Of a DNA stretch of 64,000 nt, positions 10,878 through 21,015 are shown one piece after another; the first letter of the stretch is position 1, and each line of letters begins with the position of its first letter. The translations under genes and the position numbers were made by a program. This DNA comes from Chalciporus piperatus (Eukaryota > Basidiomycota > Agaricomycetes > Boletales > Boletaceae), in NCBI GenBank assembly GCA_038093975.1, contig JBBPTG010000091.1, positions 43,758 through 107,757 of the forward strand, given 5' to 3'. A model generated the notes under the pieces. That model was not told where the DNA came from. It saw nothing but the letters and a program-made list of their open reading frames with translations, and made no database searches.

Positions 10878-13597
10878 AACTGATCCAGTCATTCCAGTAA
10901 CTTCAGACTTTTTGCAGTGTTGCTGATGGGCGTCGCCCATATCTTTTGCTGTCTTGGGTAGGCTTTCGTCCTTCCTATCATCCAAGAAAGGAAGCATGAT
11001 CTTGAGGGCATTGATTTGAGAGCGTCGAATTGATCGTTGCCCGAGGTTTGCATATGGATTGGATGGCTGACGAATCTCTTCGGTAAGATTCCCGATCGTA
11101 CGTTCCATGGTCCATTGCGAGCAACAAATGAGTGGTCCTTTCGTAGCAACTTCGTTCGCATAGTGTTGAGGAGCATGGACACTTTGCCTGACGAAATGGA
11201 TGCGAGAGACTTTTCGTTCGCAATACAGACGTTCGAAGTCGATACCCCATTCGCGGAAAAGATGGTCGGCGAGTTTGAGCTCTTCCTGAGTTATGGTATG
11301 TTGGGAGACAATTCGAACAGCTTGAACGAGCTTGCAAAAATGCTCCCAGATAGGTCGAGGAAGGCGATCGTAGAGAACAGCAGGACCAAGACCATAGAGG
11401 AACAACCAAAACTCCCATGCTTTGTAACCGCTGTTGATTTTCTCGGCAATATTACGAGGCGGACGATCATATGAGCCGGGAAGGTGAGAGCGGGTGTCTG
11501 CAACGTCCTTGCCAAGCTGCTTCCATGTCTCGCCTACAAGAGTAGCCCACCACCATGTGTCTTTGTCGTCGCGGGGATCACAATCGATGGTTCCACGCCA
11601 CAGATTGATCATGAGATCAGGTATATTTAACGAGAAGAGATGCATCATATCGGATGCAAAACACTTCGGAACGCCAAGGATGCGGTTTGGAGGGAATCCA
11701 AGAAAGATGGATGGTTTTGAAATACCGGTCTCAAGACGACGATGCTTGTATTGTGCCTCCGTTCGCGACTGTAGAAGATAGGCGAGATTCGCCCGATAGA
11801 GTTGAGGATCTGAAGACTTGATTTTCTTGGGATCGACATCATCGTGATCGCATCCGTCCATCGTATATCCGTCGGGCTTCAGAAGCACGGGGTAATAGAT
11901 TCCGAGTCCCTTCTTGTGGCGACCTTTGAGACCACAGTAGAGTCGACAGCCGTTCTTTCCATGGTGACCAACGAGACCATTCAGATACGCGAGGCCAGGC
12001 CCGTCTGCAGTACTAAGAGCGAGAAACGGGTGAGATGTGAATGTGACATTGCGAGCGGCATCCCAGATCTCGAGTCCCTCCTTCTGTATTGCTACGAGGT
12101 GATGGAATCCAGGAAACAAGAAAGAGTCGAGGTTTTTGGGTTTTTTCGGTCCAGGAATGATGCAGCCAGGTAACACGTATTTCTTCTTGTAGCGGGTTTC
12201 GGGAGAGCGATCGAAAATAACCCAGATCGAGATCCAACAGTCGGACTCTTTCGATTGGTATAATTGAGCACCGTCGACTGAGAACATAAGGACGATGTCA
12301 TGTTCAGTGATTTTGCCTGACTTGACAGCTTCGAGATAGTCAGAACCATCGAGGAAGTCCGAGAACTTGTTGAGTAGCCCGTCGGCCGATGCGTTCAGTT
12401 CACGAACAATCCGCCGGGTGTACTCGTTGCGATGTTGCATCTCCATCGCACTTCCCGGGTCTCGAAACATGGCTTGAAGTTGTGGACCGATGGGTATAGT
12501 CGGGAATTGTTGTCTTGCAACTTTCTTTCGCCCTCTTGTCTGTTGCAGGATATCCTCACGGTAACGACCTTGACTGCACTCGGGACAACGATCGAGATTT
12601 GAATATGGCCCTGTGTACGCTACGCACGAGTTAATACACATATCGTGCATTATACCCGACACGCCACTGAGCTGTTCGACAGCTTGTTTTGCCTGGTAGT
12701 ATGTCGGAAAGGTGTTGATGTGAAGGCGTTCCATCAATACGTCGCGCATAGAGTCGTAATCAGTTTGGGCATGTGATAGTCCGAGATACATTCGAATGGC
12801 TGCTTTCAAATCCTCGTTGCCGTCAAGAGTGAGGATAGATGTTGGTGGATTTCTGAGTCGTTTGAGAGTATCCGAGTCGAGATCCGAGTAGGGACCGTCT
12901 AACGAAGCGTTTGAGAGTGCGTGAACGAACGCAATGGATGTCCGGAGGTCTTCGAGTGATACACGATTGTATATATTTGCGAGGAGTTCTTCTTCGTCTG
13001 GATCAACAGGGTGAGGTGGGCTAGGCGAACGATCTGGGGTAGGCGAACGATCTGGGGTAGGCGGACGATCTGGGGTAGGCGGACGATCTGGGGTAAGCGG
13101 ACGATTTGGGGTAAGCGGACGATCTGGGGTAAGAGGACGATCTGGGGAGCGAGAGCGATTCGGAGAGCGAGAGTGACCACGACTCTCTGTCTCATTATTG
13201 CCCTGATTCTGTACATGAGATGAATCTAGATGACGACTATCAGAGGATTAATTTGCGCTCAACCTACTGTTTTTGCAAATGGATATCGTCGAGAAGGTCT
13301 TTCCGGAGAGCAGAAGGAGGTCTGCTCGTTCTGAGACGGAGGTAGCGGGGGATCGTGTTGCGAATCTTCTCGTTCACGTTCACTACCGTTGTCTTCAGAC
13401 TCTTTCGCGTTCTCCTGCTCTTCTGTGACCTCGCCCTCTGCTTTGGTCGCCTCGCTCTGTCTAGCAAGCCGATTTGCGATCGTATTTGGCTCTTTGCGAA
13501 GGTCTTTGTGTCGAAAAAAAGTGGCCTTACTGACGTCGGTGGGGATGTAGCCATGCTTTCTGCAGTCGCATACATAGGTTCGTTGTGCGGGAGGCAT
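10845..13597 (-). CDS. Plavaka-like (CACTA/CMC, Tnp2-type) transposase, truncated C-terminus
   Basis: Exon 1 starts MPPAQRTYVCDCRKHGYIPT at 13597 and reads to PFAKT. A 59-nt intron (about 13265-13207) leads in phase to NQGNNETES and a long exon. An arginine-proline repeat (TPDRPL) precedes the core. A zinc-binding-like stretch, MHDMCINSCVAYTG with DRCPEC, is followed by the catalytic region: VLMFSVDGAQLYQSKESDCW holds the first likely aspartate, and STADGPGLAYLNGLVGHHGK with CRLYC the second block. Near the C-terminus is MERTIGNLTEEIRQPSNPYA, a signature of Basidiomycete Plavaka/Tnp2 proteins. After KTAKDMGDAHQQH the frame runs into the 51-bp inverted repeat and the ACTGG array, so the normal C-terminal region seems lost. 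The enzyme would cut and move CACTA-type ends; whether this copy is active is doubtful. Confidence 0.85.
13020..13150. repeat. 18-bp coding minisatellite in the transposase gene
   Basis: About seven copies of an 18-bp unit (GAACGATCTGGGGTAGGC and variants) encode a TPDRPL/TPDRPP hexapeptide series in the N-terminal region of the transposase. Confidence 0.85.
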
Positions 13598-14742
13598 GTT
13601 TCAATGACGACGAGTTGGTAGTGGGTGTCGGGTGCGGCAAGTGTGCAAGAACATATGTGGTGTATGCAATGTATAACACATTGCATGCACTACATATGTT
13701 GCTGCATATGTTGTGCATCGACATGATGTCTGTTGGATGTAACAAAAGGAGAGATGGATACAATGTAATGCGTAGTCTACATATGATCCCGATACCAGCC
13801 GAGACCAGAGCGCGGTCTCACTACCAGCCGATATCTCACGCTACCCTCCGATTGCTCGTTTTGACTGGGCTTGAATGCCCAAATCAACATCCAAATCGGC
13901 GCTCTCGATACGCAAAACAGTTGATGTATCCCATTTTGAGATGGTCTGCTGTAGCAAGGCTGTCAAACCCAGGCCTCGTGATACCAGGGTCCAGCAAGTG
14001 CTCGATGCCAAGCTTGGTGCCTGCTCCGCGCTATATCCTCCTAAACCTACCAACTTCGTGGGTACTAATATAGGCTGCCTGAATTCCCATCGGAGACAAT
14101 GTCCTCCAAACTTATGGCTCGAACGGATTCTCCTTATTCAATCCTCTGGGGAACCTAAAGCAGTCTGTCCCTGGTCGGCAATTCGAAAATGCAGCCGCCG
14201 GATGATCAACTGAAGGGAGCGTTTGTGTTGGTCCACGAGGACTCTACATCCGACCTGGCAGGTTATTCTCTTATGCATGGATGGGAGTCGGAAAGACAAT
14301 CAGACTGGCAACTTGAAGTGAATAGCAACATACAGTATGTATAGCGAGGGAGGAGAGGCTAAGTGATGGCTTGGTATGTTGTATGATAGAACACCAGGCT
14401 TGTCCGGCGAGGGAATAGTCGCGTCCTCGAAATATCGACTAATGTCAGCGTTCGTGTGCAGTGCAAGAAGTTGGTGAAGCTGTTCGCCCGAGGTGAGTAA
14501 TCAGAAACCGAACAGAAGAAGGTCCAACTTCGCACCGAGCTGCCAGTGGGTTGATGGACTGCACACTGACGGGTTCGGTTTCTGCTGGCAGTGGTTGGCC
14601 GATTAGTCTGACAACTTGGATGACGACGGTGTTGATTTGGCAAACAAGAACCCACAGACAAGCGTAGTCGGCCACATGCATCATTGGATGAAATCAGGCG
14701 TGCAGTCTCCCCACCCGCAGCTCCCCTTGGCCAGTACTATGT
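13598..14742. other. No intact gene; inverted repeat and coding-like debris
   Basis: A 21-bp inverted repeat with two mismatches lies at 13652-13672 and 13678-13698, rich in CATATG and ATGCAATGT. A plus-strand stretch near 14089-14210 reads like coding sequence (IGDNVLQTYGSNGFSLFNP) but ends at a stop with no recognisable continuation. Confidence 0.4.
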
Positions 14743-16428
14743 TCAAAATTCGTCCACCCTTGGTAACCGTGACCCCTCTTCTGCAGCCCTCAACTCCTTC
14801 ATTTCTCTCGATGTTTTCTGCAAGGATCGCTTAATATCCGCCGATAACATCCGTGTGTTGCCCGTCAGTTCATGAAGTGCCTTCTCGAGATCACTAAACG
14901 CCCTCAGCGGTAACGGCGACTGACAAGTAGTCAGCAATTCCGAAGTGCAAACGAGAAGTAGGCAAAGCATCTGTGGGCCCTCTTCGAGCACATCTGGATC
15001 CCTCCAAGCAGGGACCAGTAGACTTTCGGTAGCGGGGCGTAGCAGTTGCTGCTTCAAGCTCTGCGAGGAGCTCGCAGGACCGCCCGGCCTCAAGAGCCAA
15101 CCGACGATAACCATTAGAGCCAATGCCGTTTCATGACTACGGCTCTTCCGGATCGTCTCTATGGACCGATCTAGATGGTCGGAGAGTTTCCTCCGATTGG
15201 ACTTTGCGAGAATCAGTGTGATTTCAAAGTCTCGGAGGTCACGTTCGGGGATACGGTTGGATTCAGTGCGCAACTTGGTTAGGAGGACCGCCGTGAAAGG
15301 GTCACCGAGAGAGGTACAGAGAATCCTCAGCAAAGCTTCGTTGAGTGCATCATCGTTCAGGTTGAGTAGGTATATGAGCGTGGATGGTGGATCCTGATAG
15401 AGTAGAGCGCGATGGATGAAGCGGGCGAGATTGCTGTGCGAGGCGAGGGACAAGAGATCTCCTGGCTGGCCGTATGTACGCAGCAAGGGTTCACACGCCG
15501 CAAAGTGAAATTTGAGCCCGACGTCACGGAAAGAATACGCCTGTCCTGGACCTGTCGTATTGACAACGTAGTTGATGAAATCAGGACGGTGAACGAAAAC
15601 GGCGAGCTGGTCCGTGTTGACGAGCATGATTTTGAAGGCGTAAGTGGCTTGTTCTACACTCACGGGTCCCACCTTGTTGAGCAGGTAGGAACGAAGGATG
15701 TCGCAGTCTACCGTAGGCGGTGAAACAGGTGGCGTGTACTTGGGCTCATCCAGTTTGGTGTCGTCCCCTTGGTCTTGGCTGTCGGTCGAGTCGGTGCGTC
15801 AGTACGACGCTTGCGCCAATTGAAATAGGGAGCTCGCGAAGAGCCAGCTGGCTCGGTCATTGGTCCCCGTTGCTCCGTGTACTGCTCCTGAAAAAGCCTT
15901 CAACGCCCATGACTCGACATCCTTGCCTTCAAAGGCTGGTTTGAGATGCGGAACTCCGCTAAGCATTGAGATCACGGTCAAAGGGACAAGGAGGTCTCGG
16001 TAAGCGTTTGTGGGATGTGGCTTGCTGAAGCTTGACCAAGGCTCGTGATAAAATATCCACCCTGTGTGGTAACAGATGACTCCAGGTAAAAGATATGGAT
16101 GGATATCGTCACGATGACAGCAGACACCAGCGCTAAGAGCGGGAGTGTAACCAATGCGGGCAAATATGCCAGTAACTACCGTGCCCAGTATTGGCAAGTT
16201 TCTTCGAGCGACTTCATGACAATCGCTATTGCCTCCTGGATGGTGGAAGACACGGGTGTGTGAAATGGGCAACTTGGAGAGAACAATGATGCGATAGTGA
16301 AGCACCTGAGGTATACTAGGGACCCGCCCACAGCAGTGGCAGCGATGACGCCCGATCCAACCGTCCTGTTCAGGTGCCACAAATTGATAGATACGGTATT
16401 GAAAGAGCCAGCTGTATGAGGGCTGGTA

Positions 16429-16504
16429 CAACTGTTTCGGAAATTCTTGTCCGGGTGGCGCAAACACGCGTTCGAAATTCAGAAAATCAAACAATTCAGA
16501 AAAT
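16429..16504 (+). repeat. Left terminal inverted repeat of the Tc1/mariner element
   Basis: It is 76 bp long and identical to the reverse complement of 19793-19868. The partner diverges immediately inside this point. Confidence 0.95.
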
Positions 16505-16545
16505 TCAGAAAATCCGGAGCAGCCTCACAACGCAAGATTGCAACA

Positions 16546-17677
16546 ATGGTATATCGCAAAATCAGTCCAGACATGAAGCAACGAGCACTAGAACTGCTCG
16601 AGATGGGCTGCGAGATGGAAGAGGTGACTGAGGCCTTAGGTGTGTCAAGACAAAGTGTCAATCGTTGGGCTGACAACTACGAGGGGCATGGTCGAGTCAA
16701 TCCACCTTCCGTTCTTCGCGGACGACCCCGATTACTTAACGCTGCAGTTCTCACTGAACTACATGACCTCATTCATGAAACTCCCTCCCTGTTCCTCGAC
16801 GAAATTGGTGACTGGCTCGCTGTCTATCATGACCAACCCATCTCAACCACTGCTTTACACGACAATCTACGTGACATTGGACTGCGACTCAAGGTCCTCA
16901 AACGTACAGCTGCCCAGCGGGACGAAGTCGCACGTACACAGTGGCGCATCAAGATGCTCTCAACATATGGATCACATCAACTTGTCTTTGTTGATGAATC
17001 CAATAAGGACGGCCGGACGCTTGTTTGACTTCATGGTCGTGCACCCATAGGTGAGCGGGCAGTTGAGTCCGTGACGCACAAACGCGGGGAGCGCTGGTCC
17101 ATCATTCCTGCCCTCACCACGGATGGCTATATTGCACTACGTGCGATCTCTGGCTCCGTTAATGGTGAAGACTTCTTTGACTTCATCTTGAATGATGTGG
17201 TGAGTGAACTTCACATAGTATGAATGGGATTGCACACTCATATGTCCATTAAGCTTCCCAAGATGGGACAGTTTCCTCAACGCAACAGTGTATTGGTGAT
17301 GGACAATGCATCCATTCACAAAAGTGAGGCGTTACGCCAAGTCGTCGAAGGAGCAGGTAGCTTCAACTACAAGGGTCTCATACTATTCATTTTGATTTGA
17401 CCCGATTTCATTGCAGGCTGTCACCTTGTCTTTCTTCCACCGTATTCTCCCGATTTCAATCCTATTGAGGAGAGTTTCAATGTTGGTAAGTTCATAAATG
17501 TTCTCATAATTGTGAATTCAATCTTGATCTTCCTGCATAGTCAAAGCAGCCTTTCGACACCATTGGCGCAGGCTGGAGAACAGTGAGACACCCCTTGATG
17601 ATCTTATTGCAGTATGTATGGAGGCAGTGACACCTGAGAAGGCTCGTGGTTGGTACAGGAGCTCAGGATATCCTTAG
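16546..17677 (+). pseudogene. Tc1/mariner DD34E transposase with one premature stop
   Basis: Four exons join in phase: 16546-17199, 17254-17356, 17417-17485 and 17541-17677 (320 codons). The N-terminus is a helix-turn-helix (MEEVTEALGVSRQSVNRWAD), followed by the basic RGRPRLL. The DDE_3 catalytic residues are the D of LVFVDESNKD, the D of VLVMDNASIHK and the E of PDFNPIEESF; 34 residues separate the second and third, as in Tc1 transposases. An in-frame TGA at 17026-17028 falls between GRTLV and LHGRAPIGERA, where relatives usually have arginine or a similar residue. A C-to-T change of CGA would explain it. The frame is otherwise intact and ends GWYRSSGYP. Removing the stop with an intron would need a 28-nt intron inside the conserved block, so a nonsense change is more likely. 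Confidence 0.88.
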
Positions 17678-17911
17678 CAGCCTCTAGGATTAATGGAATT
17701 GAATACTTGCTTGTGTGCACCATTTCCCACAAACTGTAAATATCATTGTGAATGTATCGTAAGTTTGCAAATGAAAAGACCAATGGTAGTATGTGGAAGG
17801 GAGAATAGAACATTAAAGCATCTGTGATATAAGATAGTGAACTTGAATGAGTGACCTTGAAAGGAAATCAGAATAACACTGAGGGTATATGAGGGTAAGG
17901 CAGCAATGGGG

Positions 17912-19732
17912 TCAGTGGTGATCTCCAGTCTTCATCAATGCTCGATACTTCTTCTCAGCCCGAAGAACCCGGGTCCAATCAAATGCGCGAAACCCAGCTT
18001 CCTTGATGTCCTCTTTCTCAACATCGCCAAGTCTATCCCCTACCTGATATCCAAGTTTCTCTAAACCATCCCGCTCGCGGTCTCCAAGGCCAGTCTGATC
18101 ACAGAACTCATCAAGAGTACAAGACACCATGATGGGTGAAGACAGAACATGTGAACTTGTGGAGGGAGTAGCCTGAGGTGCCATAGGTGGTGCTGGTGGA
18201 TACATACCATATGGAGCCCAGGGAGAGGGAGGCATGACATAGGGTGGCATTGAGTAAGGATGATAGACAGGAGGATGAACAGGGGTCACAGGCTGTAGGA
18301 CTGGCGGAGGAGCATGATGCTGCGGGGTTTTGGGGGCATCAAGAGTTCCAGTAGATTTGATGGTCTGATCCTTCTTGAAGAATGGCGAGCCAAGTGGAGG
18401 AACTGTAAGGTCAGTCTGCTTCTTCAACTAGTTTTGTGTTAGTGATTGTCAGGATATATAAGACATCATCCGTACCATTGCAAAAGCCCACACTTTCTCC
18501 CGTTTCTCCGTAAGTTCAAAGTGCCAGTCAGTCGGAGCATGGTGAAAGCAACGGAGTCGTGGATGGATGTCGCACAGACCTTCAGGATATGTATCCTGAA
18601 GTTGCGACACATACGGGGCAAGCTTATCATCCAGCGAGATCTATGGAACATCAAACTTGTGAGCAGTCGAGGTATAAGGAACACCTTACTACACTCTTTT
18701 TGGATGTTGGTGTAGCGACATTATCAAGGGCAGGCGGAACATTGGGGGCTGCCCTCGCTGCCCATGGCTGCGTGCATTGAAGATCAACTTTTTTGCCACC
18801 CGAGACACCAAAACACTTACCGGACGTTGTTCCTCGCCTTCTGTTGGCCTAGCCATTTTGATAAACAGGCTTCCGGAAGCACGCAAAGGAGAGGCTTGCA
18901 CATGCGAAACCATGTACTTGAAGCCTTCCTCGTTTGTGAGAGGCAGGGAGTCAGATTTCGCCGTCGGATTGGCACAGAACCGCCACAGCATGGTGTCAAC
19001 AACCAAGCGAGCAGCTGAGGCAGCATATACCCGGGTCGCAAGGAATGGAAGAAATTCATCCCATGACATCCCGAAGGACAAGGTACACGGGCCAAGGATG
19101 TGCGGAGCTTGTTCCTGATACTTGAGGGTCCCATTACGATTCTTCGTGACAACGGGGTCAGCCTTGACTTCAATAAAGAGAGGACAGCCAGTGAGAGGCG
19201 GCGGCGGTGCGACGGGCAGCACAGGAGCCTTCTTCGGACGACCGCGGCCTTTCTTTGGGGCAGGGCTAAGTGGGCTGGAGGGCGACGAAGACCTAGAGTC
19301 AGCGGAAGGGTGCTGGCTCTTCATAGCTTTCTTTCTTGTGACTTTGGCATTCGACTGAGATCTGCCTCGCTTCTGAGTCGCCGCCGGAATACGTATCTTG
19401 AGAGATTTCGCCTTCTGGGCACTGGCAGCAATCTCCTCTGCCGGCAATGGGTGGGAATGAATTCACCGTGAATCGTGATCAGTGAAGGATGACAACTCAC
19501 CACGTATGGCACAGATCTCGTCATCTGTGCTTTCATCAAGCTCGTCAGCAGCTGTGTTGCCATCAGGCAAGTCCACGACACTGCCAGTGACTCCACCATC
19601 ACCGGATTCCACGCCGTCAGAGGAGCCGTGGTTTGTGTCGTTTTCAGGGAAGCCATCGTTGCTGTGAGGTTCGAAGCCGCCATCAAATGTTTGGATATAA
19701 GGATCGTCGTAGTCGTAGTCGCTAGTAGCCAT
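17912..19732 (-). CDS. Accessory protein of the Tc1/mariner element (AT-hook, SAM-like end)
   Basis: Five exons give an uninterrupted 534-residue frame: 19732-19501, 19437-18821, 18767-18693, 18640-18476 and 18427-17912. The N-terminus is acidic (MATSDYDYDDPYIQTFDGG). A basic stretch with a GRGRPKK AT-hook core follows. Next is a globular region, from CPLFIEVKADPVV through LSFGMSWDEFLPFL and LPLTNEEGFKYMVSHV, whose pattern recalls PB1 or ubiquitin-like folds. A proline-tyrosine-rich linker (HPYSMPPYVMPPSPW) leads to a C-terminal SAM-like helical segment (DEFCDQTGLGDRERDGLEKLG with DVEKEDIKEAGF). I know no named family. DNA binding through the AT-hook and self-association through the terminal domain are inferences. 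The gene is intact while its neighbour transposase is not. Confidence 0.8.
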
Positions 19733-19792
19733 AATGTAGAGTATTTCTGAGTACTTAAAAGAGTGTGAGGATCGAGAAAGCTCAGGACAATG

Positions 19793-19868
19793 ATTTTCTG
19801 AATTGTTTGATTTTCTGAATTTCGAACGCGTGTTTGCGCCACCCGGACAAGAATTTCCGAAACAGTTG
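19793..19868 (-). repeat. Right terminal inverted repeat of the Tc1/mariner element
   Basis: It is 76 bp long, the perfect inverted partner of 16429-16504, followed by TA at 19869-19870. Confidence 0.95.
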
Positions 19869-20069
19869 TAGGGCCCCCATGACGACCTCAAATCGCCATT
19901 TCTTGAGGCCATCCATTTTCTGCTGCCGCCGACGCCCCCGTATATAGCCAATCGCTTGGCTCCAAACGTCGCTCGAACGAGGACCTTCCCATGGAGGCAT
20001 CATAAGTTGAAGTGGTATCAGTAAGATTGGGGCTGGCAACTAGCTGAACAGCAATGATCTTGCAAAGTA

Positions 20070-20212
20070 CAGTCAACTATCTCATAATGCATAAAAAAAT
20101 CTCATAATGCATACTACCAAAACCTAGTCATTTTAGCCGAGAGTGTACGAAATCCTCAAAAATCCTAATATGCATTATGAGATTTTCTTATGCATTATGA
20201 AATAGTTGACTG
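20070..20212. mobile_element. 143-bp TA-flanked MITE (mariner-type)
   Basis: TA at 20068-20069 and 20213-20214 flank inverted ends that start CAGTCAACTAT and continue for about 45 bp with few mismatches (CTCATAATGCATAA). There is no coding capacity. It sits 200 bp beyond the Tc1/mariner insertion. Its ends differ from those of that element, so a different transposase family would have moved it. Confidence 0.82.
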
Positions 20213-20283
20213 TAGATACAACCTGCTGTTTCCGGCGTCCGCCAACGAACACCTACCCGGATATCGTGCTGTCACGGCAGTAA

Positions 20284-21012
20284 GGGCCCGTTCGGCAGTC
20301 CTCGTTTTGCGTCCGTTTCGTTTCGTTTTGCTCCGTTTTGAGTTCCCACCTGTTTGAACATTGTCACGCCTGCCATATATGGAACGACGTCTGAGTTCAA
20401 AATAACCCCAGCGGCGCGCAGCGCCGAACCAGTGCTTCCCCAATAACCCTAACCCTAACTCTAATGTATAGTAGATGTGATTGACCCCAAATAACCCCTA
20501 AACCCCAACCTGACAGTATGGTGGCGAATGAGATGGTAAACGAGACCCAACAAGGTGTGTCTAACAAGTCCAGGCAATTTATTATATTATATTCAGAAGA
20601 TTCTGATGCTGTGGTATTCAATGAACTCTTTTAAAATAATATATATATACTATGACTTTGAACTCCGACAAGCTATGACCATCCCATTTCATCAATATGC
20701 TTACACATTTCTCCAGCCAAATGATGTATAAAATAAAACAATCAACTCAAACCAACTACCTAAGGATAGGATGAGGTTTAGTGGGTATTGAAAGTAGGGT
20801 GAGGTTTAGGAATATCAAGTTAGGATTAGGGTTAGGGCTATTGGTGTGGTTGGCGCTGCACGCCGTTGAGAAATTTCGCACTCAGATGTCATACTGTTTT
20901 TCCATTATTGGTAGGCGTCACACAAGCGTCACAGCGCCAAAAAATGGTGGGAACTCAAAACGGAGCAAAACGAAACGAAACGGACGCAAAACGAGGGCTG
21001 CCGAACGGGCCC
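20284..21012. mobile_element. 729-bp Harbinger-like MITE with telomere-like inner repeats
   Basis: Inverted ends of 67 bp with one mismatch start GGGCCCGTTCGGCAG and are flanked by direct TAA (20281-20283 and 21013-21015). Inside, AACCCTAACCCTAAC (about 20444-20459) faces an inverted TTAGGGTTAGGG (about 20825-20837). The GGCGC-rich blocks next to them are also inverted. No ORF of note is present. Confidence 0.85.
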
Positions 21013-21015
21013 TAA

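Larger units (their letters stand above)
8165..10928. mobile_element. Repeat-built element with perfect 51-bp inverted ends
   Basis: Positions 8165-8215 and 10878-10928 are perfect inverted repeats of 51 bp that contain CACTGCAAAAAGTCTGAAG, a CACTA-like start (CACTG). Inside each end lie long arrays of short CCAGT words in opposite orientation, then a core with four hairpin repeats and a tandem array. No ORF of substance lies inside. No clean target duplication flanks the 51-bp repeats. It lies exactly between the DUF6532 gene and the truncated 3' end of the transposase gene. It may be a non-autonomous CACTA relative inserted there, or the internal part of one large element. Confidence 0.6.
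16429..19868. mobile_element. Tc1/mariner element, 3,440 bp, with two opposed genes
   Basis: Perfect 76-bp terminal inverted repeats (16429-16504 and 19793-19868) begin CAACTGTTTCGGAAATTC. TA flanks both sides (16427-16428 and 19869-19870), the Tc1/mariner target. Inside are a DD34E transposase on the plus strand (16546-17677) and an unrelated five-exon gene on the minus strand (19732-17912). The two genes converge with 234 bp between stops. Most Tc1/mariner elements carry only the transposase. Identical ends suggest recent insertion. The host site is the DUF6535-like gene. Confidence 0.92.
14743..20067 (-). pseudogene. DUF6535-like membrane protein gene, broken by a Tc1/mariner insertion
   Basis: With 16429-19870 removed, the minus strand reads MDGLKKWRFEVVMGALPA into LIQLALSIPYLS, directly across the insertion point. 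That is the style of the DUF6535 membrane domain (GLKKWR plus a hydrophobic helix). Downstream come LWHLNRTVGSGVIAATAVGG in a shifted frame (a frame break near 16385) and SLFSPSCPFHTPVSS. A long C-terminal region follows, including WALKAFSGAVHGATG and TYAFKIMLVNTDQLAVFVHR, ending ...RLPRVDEF at 14743. An in-frame TGA lies at 15799-15797, between AQASY and RTDSTDSQ. The N-terminal part of the domain is missing before 20067. Insertion, frameshift and stop make it a pseudogene. The family is of unknown function; assignment rests on the helix pattern only. Confidence 0.55.

Noticed and set aside
13600..13625. CACTACCAACTCGTCG on the minus strand as the right CACTA end
   Set aside because: Only the first six to eight bases match the string at 5957, and it lies too near the transposase start codon.
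14359..14684. Two minus-strand frames as a gene
   Set aside because: No domain, no continuation, and composition typical of non-coding DNA here.
17020..17053. A short intron that would remove the TGA in the Tc1/mariner transposase
   Set aside because: It would be about 28 nt, below the usual size here, and would delete the conserved GRAPIG block.
20444..20837. A true internal telomere or chromosome end
   Set aside because: Only two or three TTAGGG-like units on each side, in inverted order, and fully contained in a MITE with clear ends.
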